From the NCBI GenBank assembly GCA_029216955.1, contig JANAVB010044017.1:2230429-2294428 (forward strand): 64,000 nucleotides of DNA, read 5' to 3'. Made by a program: the position numbers and the translations under genes. Of the stretch, positions 25,716 to 35,400 are shown one piece after another (position 1 is the stretch's first letter; each line of letters begins with the position of its first letter). This DNA is from Iris pallida (Eukaryota > Streptophyta > Magnoliopsida > Asparagales > Iridaceae). The notes under the pieces were generated by a model. It did not search any database, was not told where the DNA came from, and worked only from the letters and a program-made list of their open reading frames with translations.

Positions 25716-26683
25716 TAAGCTGTCTAACTTGCAGCGTAAGAACAAGATGAACTCACTTGCTAAGAAAGAAATTAGGGATACTATAGTTTTTTCCTTGTGC
25801 ACTTGCATCTTAATTTCGAGCTTTATTTCACTAGAAATCAGACCACTGATTTGTTGTTCGTGTCTTAATATAGTTTCGTGAATAATCTTAGACGATAAAT
25901 TTTGCCTGTCATTTTCAAATATCATATTCATATAGAGCTGTCCACTATTGTTTTTTTTTTTTTTTGACAGAATTGCATAAACTTTTTCGTTACATAAAAA
26001 ATAAAAAATAAAAGATAAAAATACCAACACTTCAATAGTAACTTCAAGTGGTTGGTATTGTTGCCAATTCCAATTATGCACAACAACTTTGAAGCAATTT
26101 GATTTGTCCAGCTGCATCCAACTAAATATTCTAATCAAATTGGGGTTGTCATGCGGCTTTTAATGAACAGCTAAGTAGGTTCTTCTAGAGACCAATCAGA
26201 ATATCAAGCTGCCCACCGAAGAAAATAAAATTAAAATGTATACAAATTTCTCAAGGACTTTAATGCCAGATATTTTTGTGAATAAAAGGAAAACAGTAAG
26301 AAAATAATATGATATAGCGTACTGAGTTTTATAAAGAGATATGGATCCTAATATTTATTAAAACATTGCAAAAGCCTTTGGGCCGAACTCGAGTGATTAT
26401 TGTGATTACCGAAAAGAGGTATAAGAGTCCTGACTATGTGGCAAAAGATCGGTGGATCGAGTCACGGAGGCGTATTATTCCTTCTATTTGTAAATAGTTG
26501 GAGTTAGGGATAGTGGACCCAAAAGATATGCAACGCAAATGCAGCGTGCACAAAGTTCCTGAACATCTAAAAAAAAAATGTAATATTTTTCCTTTTGTCC
26601 GTATCTTTAGTACCAAGAAAAAAAACTACGAAAATTGAAGAAAATCTTGTCTTGACCATTAAACTTTTGTGAGCACTGAAAAT
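25716..26683. other. AT-rich region, no supported gene
   Basis: An open minus-strand frame of 148 codons (25692-26138) exists, but it overlaps the foldback element, has no recognisable domain and is of low complexity. Nothing else is recognised. Confidence 0.45.
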
Positions 26684-27125
26684 TAATGTTTTGAAAACCG
26701 GATCAGAGATCGATCCGAGCAAGACACTTGGTTGGTTGGATCAAACCGGTCCAATCAGTGGATTAATCCGAAATGAATCAGTTATATAAGTCTATAATCT
26801 TACATTGAATATATTATATAGTACGCAACTACATGTATACTACTCAGAAGTTCTCCATGTTTACCATAGTAGAACTAATCAAGAAACAAATATATTAATT
26901 TTGATTGCACGTAAAGTTCAAAACAAAAGCCAAACGTAAGGATCGAATCAACTGGTTCAAAACTCAGCTGGATCAGACGGTTCGATGGTCTGACCGATAA
27001 GGTTGACCGGGTTGATCAAATTTTTTTTAAAAAATAATGGATTGATATTATATTAGTCCAAAATAGTTACTGGTTCACGGTTGACCAGTTGAACCGGCCG
27101 CTCCGATCCAGTTTTTAAAACACTG
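26684..27125. mobile_element. hAT-type MITE, TGTTTTGAAAAC ends
   Basis: Left end TAATGTTTTGAAAACCGGAT, right end ATCCAGTTTTTAAAACACTG. The 8-bp flanks CTGAAAAT (26676-26683) and CTGAAAAG (27126-27133) differ at one base. The 442-bp interior has repeated GATCAAACCGG/GGTTGACC motifs and no ORF. Confidence 0.78.
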
Positions 27126-27732
27126 CTGAAAAGTTGAAAAACTCTAAAAGAGATTGAACCAAATCTTGTTCATACTTGAATAATTCAATGGTCTCCTCAA
27201 TTCTATGGTTATATCATTATTATATATGGCTCAGAGCTCCAGCTTGGTAGATTCATTGATCAGCTCAAAGCTCAATGCATATAAAGTGAAGAAGGAAGTA
27301 ACCTTTGCTAAGTAGAGAGAGGGCATCTCACCCAATCCTCACTCACATAGGAACAAACATCTCTTTCTTATATCTTTGGCTCTACTCATCATCAATCATT
27401 TGAGTTGCTCACGTTCTGTACTGTTCTTTCACATAGCATCTTAGTATAGTTTAGTGGAAGGGAAAGGAATGTTAATCATAGCCTATGGTCTGAATAATGA
27501 CAACATAAGCAATTGATTAGTTTTATTTTTTTTTATCATGATCGCCTATGGAGGGGAATAAGAGGGGGGACCTGAAAGGTATATGGCACCTTAACTAGGA
27601 CCAGTAACACCTAAATGGTGCCACAAGACCAATCAATTCTCCCTTGGGAGCCAAACCAAAGGGTGCATCATGTGCAATTGATGTTCTTGAAAATTTAGCC
27701 TGTTTTATCCAACCTAGACATGAATTTATATA
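27126..27732. other. Non-coding spacer, nothing recognised
   Basis: No ORF with domain similarity, no hairpin matching a microRNA known to me and no inverted ends were found. Confidence 0.45.
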
Positions 27733-27945
27733 TAAATTTTTTATTGCCATCCCACTTATTAATATGAATTTGTACTTATATCTCACATTTTGTGTTTATT
27801 AGACTTATATTCCACTTTTTATCAAAAAAAAATTCGTTGTCACGAAAAATATTTTCTATGACAAAATATGGAATGTAAACGGAAACAAAAATGGAATGTA
27901 AGTACAAATTCATATTAATAAGTGGGACGAAAGTCAAAAAAATCA
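27733..27945. mobile_element. Foldback MITE with 28-nt perfect arms
   Basis: CCCACTTATTAATATGAATT at 27751 and its continuation to 27778 are matched perfectly in reverse at 27899-27926. Outside and inside this block the pairing continues with mismatches. No clean target duplication was found, so the superfamily is unknown. Confidence 0.65.
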
Positions 27946-28843
27946 CAATTTATATTGCTCTCCGACTTGGAATAAATATATATACACTGCTCTGATACCA
28001 TGATAAAAGTCTTCACGATCTAACAAGTCTAAGAGTAGAGATAAATCTATGAAAAGTATAGAGTCGAGATCGGTCTTGAGGATCATATATTTATCTTATC
28101 CCATCATCTTTTGCAGATTCAGATGGATGCAGATGTTGACTAAATAACAAGAAAATATATATCACCATCAGATTATACAATTGTTAATCAATATGTAAAT
28201 AACACCTTCAATTAGTCTACCGGTGACCTATGTTTATAGTGTCACCAATGAATACAATAATGTCAATATCATAGGCTTCCCTTTATATCTTTTGATATGA
28301 TTATAAGAATAGTAAGAGAAACAAAGACCCCTACTTGGGAGCACTCATTTTAAAAGAATACAACAAACGAAGCAGGAAAATTTTAATGGCTTGAAGGAGA
28401 AAAGAATATTTCTTAGTATAAAAGTGAGCTCTCAACTCGACAGCTTTTCAACCACCAATATGACAAAGACATGAGGATAAAATTTACACAGCAAAACACA
28501 AGAAAGATCTCCAAGATTTACAAATCAGTTGCACAGTATCATCATACAAATCCTTTTGAACCTCAAATTTGCAATACCGAAGAAATGGAAAATGGACTTA
28601 CAATACATACTCATAGATACTTCATCCCAGACATCAACACAGACCGACAAAACCTAAAACTGATTGATTACATCATTCATAGCAAAATGAGTTGTCCTGG
28701 TAAATGTGGACAAGGTAGTTAACAAAACTTAAGCTGTGTAGGCACCATACGTCCTTGGAAGGCCTGCACAAGTAATATGGATAAGGCACTTAACATTTTG
28801 GTGAAGCTGCTTAAGTCATAACCCAGACGATATCAAATTTACC
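27946..28843. other. 3' flank of MORF9-like gene (probable 3' UTR and downstream)
   Basis: The gene is on the minus strand, so the sequence just left of 28844 is its 3' UTR; its poly(A) site cannot be placed from sequence alone. A perfect copy of a tRNA-Met primer-site complement (GCTCTGATACCA, 27989-28000) followed by TG is present, but no LTR pair was found. Confidence 0.4.
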
Positions 28844-29019
28844 TCATGAGGGAGGTGATTGAGGCGGAGCCGCTGCTTGTTTTGGTCTTCTTCGTTCTGG
28901 GGGAGGACCGTCCCTTCGTCTCTCGTACCTTTTGCTCTCATATTTCGAACCACTCCTTTGCTTTGGTTGATAAGTTGGATAGGTGCATGGAATTATCTCC
29001 CCATTTATATACTTGTCAC
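28844..29019 (-). CDS. MORF9: MORF9-like exon 4
   Basis: 176 nt after the acceptor TTTCCACTCAG. It encodes [20 protein letters not shown] and the basic tail, ending at a TGA at 28846-28844. Confidence 0.88.
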
Positions 29020-32000
29020 CTGAGTGGAAAATAGCATGAACATCAACTAAAAACTTATAAATTGGAAACATTTTCTTATGTGACAATTTCTCAACCTAAC
29101 CTCCATAATCCTTGTTTTTCACATCAATATAGGAATCTGGCAGTACCCATAGAACTCCAGGCAAACCTACAAGAATGTAGGCAGACGAATTTAGTAATGG
29201 ACTCGCAAAGTATATGTTCAAAATAGTGAAAGAGAAAACTATGAACATGCTTGCCTTTGAACTTCTCTGATGTCTCCTCGGATACAAGGCACTGAAATCC
29301 AGTATAAGTAGTGGTGCTAAAAGCATACATAGATTTCTTTGCCTCCTCCATGCTGTGGAAGAGGTAATCGGAAAGCTAAAGACTTGTATGCACAAACTCA
29401 GAAGTTCGAAAAAGTAGGCTAAGCAGATTTCAAAAATAAATGTAAAATGGATATTGCCAACAAAAACCGTAAGATTTTGCAAACTTAACAAGAGAAATCC
29501 TTATTTCTTGAATCTATAATTGAAAACTATCCATCTGAGAACTTTTCCCTAGGAAGCATGGACTCGGTGGCATGTCCAAATAGCAGTGTTAGACACATTC
29601 AATACGACACAGACAATCAAAAATACACTAGGGCATTCCAAAAGCAATGATGTCTATGTGCCACTGTGTCAGTACGTGTTGTTTCGTATCCGTGCCTGTG
29701 CAACATAGGATTTTCCAGACAAAACCATGCAACATAAGCCCCTTTTGTCCGTCCAGATCATAAAAAAATGAAAGATTACTGGTGACTGGTCTGTTGATAC
29801 CCAAATGGTTTAAAGGAGATAAATATAAGGGACACTAAATTATGAAGCTACCATGAAAATTAGCTATCAAAGCATGCATGCTTGAAAATGTTCTTCAACG
29901 GAAGACGTGCTCTGAAATGAGGCTGGAGAACCTGCTGCGAAATTTTCATAGAAGCTTCAGTAGTCCATAATAATCAGTATACCAACTGTACCGCAGCTAT
30001 TGGTGTTGATTCCATCATAATAATAACTCAATCACTGGGAGTAGCCATTCCCATATACAAGTAGGATAGTTGCAGTCCAACTTGAGCAATGATGCTGGAC
30101 CACTTGCTGCCAAAAAGTGGGTATGACAGTGATTTTGTGAATATCTTGTGCCAGTTTGAGCCTCCCAAATATCTGGTGACGATCTCAACTAGAGAATACT
30201 TAGTAAAGAATCAAACAGGTTAACACCTGCCAAGGATCATCTCAAAGGTATTACTTATTAAGCCTCCCAAATATCTGGTGCCGATCTCAACTAGAGAATA
30301 CTTAGTAAAGAATCAAATGGGTTAACACCTGCCAAGGATCGTCTCAAAGGTATTAATTATTAAGGTAGGTATCAATCAATTCTCATCAATCAATTCTCTT
30401 CAGTAGGTACCTAAATCAACATGTAAACTATTACATCTCGCTGTGTTTTGGGTACTCAGATCTGATGATAAACCCCAATGTAACCTACAAATAACTATAT
30501 ACATATTAACTTCATTGGAATACCTAGAAACGTTGAACCTCGATACTACTCAAAACCAAATAGAGAAAAACTAGACGATACCCTCAATACTACTCCAACC
30601 AAATAGAGCAAAACTAGAAGATACATAATAAAGTATGAATCTTCCAAACCCAAGTAAAGAATCTGAAGGGGGGAAAGAAGAGAAATTTAGATGTGGTATA
30701 ATAAGGATGGCATAGATTGTGGATTTATGTTTTTATACTTACAAGGGCAGTTGCAGGAGTGAGAGTAATAGTGTAGGGAACAATCAATTTTCTACCACAT
30801 CTCCATCCTAATATCACTACTGAATATCATGAACAGTCATTAACTCTCCATTGCAACAAATTAAAAATTGAGACTCAAAAGTACTCCAAATGCAAACCAA
30901 AAATGGCAAAAAAAATCCAATTTTTACTCCAATATTAATCCCATAAGAACTCCAAGTATGAGGGCTAGTTTGGTTCCCATTTGAAATGGGTCATCTGCCA
31001 TTTCCACCACATTTGAAATACGACATCCCATTTCCACCAGCATCTTGGCCAAGACTGCAAACATAATCTCATTTGGTTCCCAACGTTGTCGTTTTCTCAA
31101 TACAAAAACGGTGTAAAAGGCAAATGCTCAGGGTAGCACCATCTGGCATTTACTGTTCGAAATGCAACTTTTACCATTTCACTTGGAAACCAAACTAGCC
31201 CTGAACCACAGAGGCAAACTAGTGAATACCCAGTAAAGAATTGATTCATTTATACCTACAGCTGGAAAGGTATAAATATAGCAATCAATCAACTTCCTTA
31301 TAGTGGGTAGCTCAAATTTGTCAAGTTAACCATATCATCTTTGAATACCAAACTTAGATGGTAACCCCAGTACTACTAACAAACATGAAGATTCCAATTG
31401 ATTTCATTGCAAAACACAGACAATTTCAGTCATACAGCCACAATAGCAAGGGAGGGTAAAATCAGGATGGTGAGGGGACTTAAGCCGTCAATGGATCAGA
31501 AAAATGTTAACTCAGTGCAGGCCCTCAAACAGGAAAAAGTTACATGAAAATAAGTCTCCTCGACATTTAAAATAACCAACAATTAGTATAGCCTCTTGAG
31601 AGAAAAAAGAATTTAGGGTAAATAACAGAAAACCCTCTTAACGTAAGCCTATTGACAGCTTTGACCCTAAGGTTAGTTTCTTCACATAAAAGAGTCCATG
31701 ACGTCCAATTTCTTTAAAAAAAATATTATTTTAGGGGTGTAACAAGCATACTTTCCAGTATCGGCCTATACCGATCCGATACGGCCAATACCGATATGGT
31801 TTGGCATCTCCCGATCCGATACCGACCGAAATCCGATACGGTTTGGCATGTCACGATCCGATACCAACCAATACCTGATACTGGTCGATACCGACACTGG
31901 GGTCGCTTTTTTGGTCAATTCGGCAAAAGAAAATTGAACGAAAAAGACCGATCAACAAGGATGTAAAAACATAATAAGATGGTAAAAGCATGTAAAAGAA

Positions 32001-32381
32001 GAAAACTTATCTATAGCATGTAAACCAATTGGCAATGGTGACTACTATTTTATTCAATTCCAAAACTACTAAGAAACAACACATGATATACTTTTATGCC
32101 TAAATGTATAGATTTTTTTTTTCTTCTAAAATGTTAATAATTTATTTATTTATTTTTTCGATACCAAAAAAATCTGATAGTCCGATCCGATACTACCGAT
32201 CCTGATACTCATAGGAATGGTCCGATATCGATATTGCGAACCTTGGTAACAAGACTAATATACCCCTTATTTAAAAAGATAATGAAACTAATAAAATTTT
32301 ATCTATAATTCTTGTAAGAAGAAGGGGGAAAAAATCCTCATTCCTCCCACCCCTTTACCTTACTTTTGTCGTCGGCGTTGC

Positions 32382-32414
<33 letters not shown>

Positions 32415-35400
32415 GAGGAGGGGAGCTGCTAGCGCGAGAGGCGGGAGGGGACATAATCAGGGTCTGTGTGTTGGAAAGGGAGCACCATGGCTATATTCGA
32501 GAAGTGGCATAGGAGGAAAGGAGTGAGCGGCAGGCAGTGGTGGCCCATGCAAGTGAACAACAGCCGCATGTGCACCGTGGGGGTGATTGCTACTCGCTTG
32601 TGCGGGTGGCCGCTGCTTGCCAACCTCCCCCTTCCTCTTGCACCCCTCCCGTTTGACCTTATTGTTGCCATGGATGCCTCTGCCTTTTGATCATAATCGC
32701 GATCATGATCACCCCTACCATGGCCGGTCGACTCCTCCCCATGGCATCAAAAATGGCAGGGACATGGTAGAATTCGTTAAGGAATTACAATTCTCATTTT
32801 TTTTTCCTTCTTTTTTTTAAAGACTTCTAATATCTTTTAATTGGTTTTTTCTATGATGTTTCAAATGGGAAAACTGTCTTTTTGATACCCTTAAGGCTTA
32901 AACTAACAATTTCTTTTGGAGAAATTGGACAACATGAACACTTTATGCGAATAAATTAACCAAGATGCAGGGAAGTTGTCAATCAGACGTACATTAGGGA
33001 GGTTTCTTTTAATTTACCCAATTAATGACTATTCAACATTTTTATTGGGTTTTGCAACCTTAAAATTTCAAATTTCATTTTTCTTATCTAAAGAACATAG
33101 TTTTCATCTCATTCCATCTCCCACATTCTGGCAGTTGCTCTTCAGACCAGTCCAAGACAACATACCACCATTTATCTCGAAATTGATCTCCTCCAACCAG
33201 CTTCCTATTCCAATCTCCAAAGGCTCCAACCATTATGATTCCTCATTCCTCCTCCAATAAAATCTACAGCCTCTACCTGGAGATTGGCAAGACAAGTTGA
33301 AGTTTTTCCCCCCTTTTGGCAAGCCTATTTAAAAGTTTTTTAAATTCTATTTTTTTTACACACTGATGTTGTCTAGAATGCATCTTAATGTTACCCGCAA
33401 CTTATTGCAATGTTCACTAAGGTGATGTAACAATTATATCACGATGCTTACATAATGAACCATGGCACTACTAGGATCCAAATTATTGCATTGACCCCAA
33501 CACTGGTACTCAATATAAACCAAGTAGAGCAAAGCTAGCAAATACCTAGCAAAGTATCCATCAAATTGTACCCTCTGAGGATGATGGAGAGGATATTAAG
33601 GTAGCTATAATCAACTGATCCCTAAAGCGAGGGGTAGACTGTCCTTAGTGGCAAGGGTGTCAAGGTGGGGCAACCACACCATTCAAATTTTGTTATGCAA
33701 GTTTTGGTAGCTATGAACATACACCAGTTTGATTGTGGTATTAATACGCACCCATTATGAGATTTATTATTTTAAAATAAAAAACCGCTTAGGTATGGTT
33801 AACAAAGATATGGCTAGAGTATGGTTATGTTTCAAATGTGATGAATTTGAACAAATTAGTAAAGATATAATTAGTTAAAAAAGATAATGTTAGTAAAGAT
33901 ATGGTTAGAATATTAGCGATGATGATACGGGTAGTTAAAAGGATACGTCAATATGTATGCATATGGTAGTTTGAATATTCCAAATATATTTTCTTTCTGT
34001 GTCTTGATTCTTAAGAATATCTCCTTATTTGAATTCAAAAAATTTCCTACATCTTAATTTAATTCATCCCATTGTATGTCCACTTTCTTGATTTCGTTTC
34101 TTCCTTCAATTCCATCACAGATGATGATCGCAACAGGCTACTAGAACCTAAAACCTTCACAAACTTAGACTCATAGGTCTCCCTTCTTTCCTTATTTATA
34201 TCAGTGGATTGCACTTTTAAATTTTACATGGTAGATTATTTTATTTTTTGTTGTTATATGGTAGATTGTTGCATGCAAAAAATCCAATAAAGTACCCATC
34301 TTTTCACTACCTTCTAGGATGGTAATCAAGGGTATTGAGATAGCACTCTGCTCCCGGGTGGTAGTTAGGTTTCCTTGGCATCTACACTGCAGGTAGAGTA
34401 GTTAGTCTTCTTACTCTTGTTTACTCAATATTTCAATACCTCTTTCTAGTCCCTCTTTAATTCCAATGGATAGGAACTTGAGAAGGAGAATCACCTAACG
34501 GCTATTCCTACGAATATGTAGTCACTCACTGTTCTAAAAATCAGCCTAGGTGGCTGCCAGCTAGGTGCCCGCCCGATGTCCGTCTAGGCGCCCGCCTAGT
34601 GCTCTGATGCCCGACTATGCAACTTTTGGGGTTTTATGGACTTTTTCCGCAAATTTCAGCATGTTTTTGGTTTTTATTGAACCACCTAGTTCTAGACGGC
34701 TGCCCGTCCGACTAGCACCTAGTGCGCCTTTTACAACCTTGTAGTCACTACCACCAATTAATCTTTTAATTCCTTTAAGCTCTTTTCTCAACAAATAAAT
34801 TGTTGGTCATCCAGATTAGATGGTAACCCTAATATTACTTCACAAATACCAAGACACCTGTTGGTGTTAATCATCGTATTATGCGGAGAAGTTCAGCAAC
34901 CGACATAGCACTCTAACTATAGACCAAACAACAAAACTAATGAATAACGGTAAAGTACCAATGGTTCAGTAGCCTTCCGAAGCGGAGGCGAGAGTATTTG
35001 TCGTAGGTTGTGATCAATGTCCTTCTGGAGGGTACACAAATCTATCAAGTAAATTCTGAGATCTTGCCTAAAATAGTAACACACATTGTTTGGTACCCAA
35101 ATTAAATGGTGAACTCCAGCTACAAAAATACATATCAAGACATACATTACCATTGCAGCCAGATAAATTCAATCAAATAGTAACCTAAAAAATCAGCGAT
35201 AACAAATGACCATTAAAGTTTGAAGAATTTTACACCTTTCGCGCATGTTTGGCAAATGAAAACTTGTTGAAACTAGGAAACTTAGTTTCCATTGGTTTCT
35301 AGAAGCTATAAGAAACTAAGTTTCTAATTAAAATAGTTATTTGTTTGATAGAAACTAAGATAAAAACTAGTAGTCAATTATGACATATTAATGATAAAAA

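Larger units (their letters stand above)
31616..33019. mobile_element. Mutator-like element (MULE-2) in intron 1, with nested hAT MITE
   Basis: Ends GGGTAAATAACAGAAA on the left and ATTTACCC on the right begin TIRs of 100 bp or more. Shared inner blocks are CATAAA.G.GT.CATG and GTCCAATTTCT (left about 31684-31712, right about 32920-32950 in reverse). No clear target duplication was found. Without the nested MITE the element is about 0.9 kb. The middle (32340-32760) is GC-rich with a GA microsatellite, unlike the AT-rich TIRs, so gene-fragment capture is possible. Small ORFs there are unsupported. Confidence 0.55.

Noticed and set aside
25692..26138. 148-codon minus-strand ORF
   Set aside because: Low-complexity, overlaps a foldback element, no recognisable domain; AT-rich chance frame is more likely.
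27200..27480. Possible microRNA precursor or promoter
   Set aside because: No match to a plant microRNA I know and no convincing stem.
27989..28003. Exact complement of a tRNA-Met primer site followed by TG
   Set aside because: Would suggest a minus-strand LTR element starting at 28001, but no second LTR, gag-pol or target duplication was found nearby.
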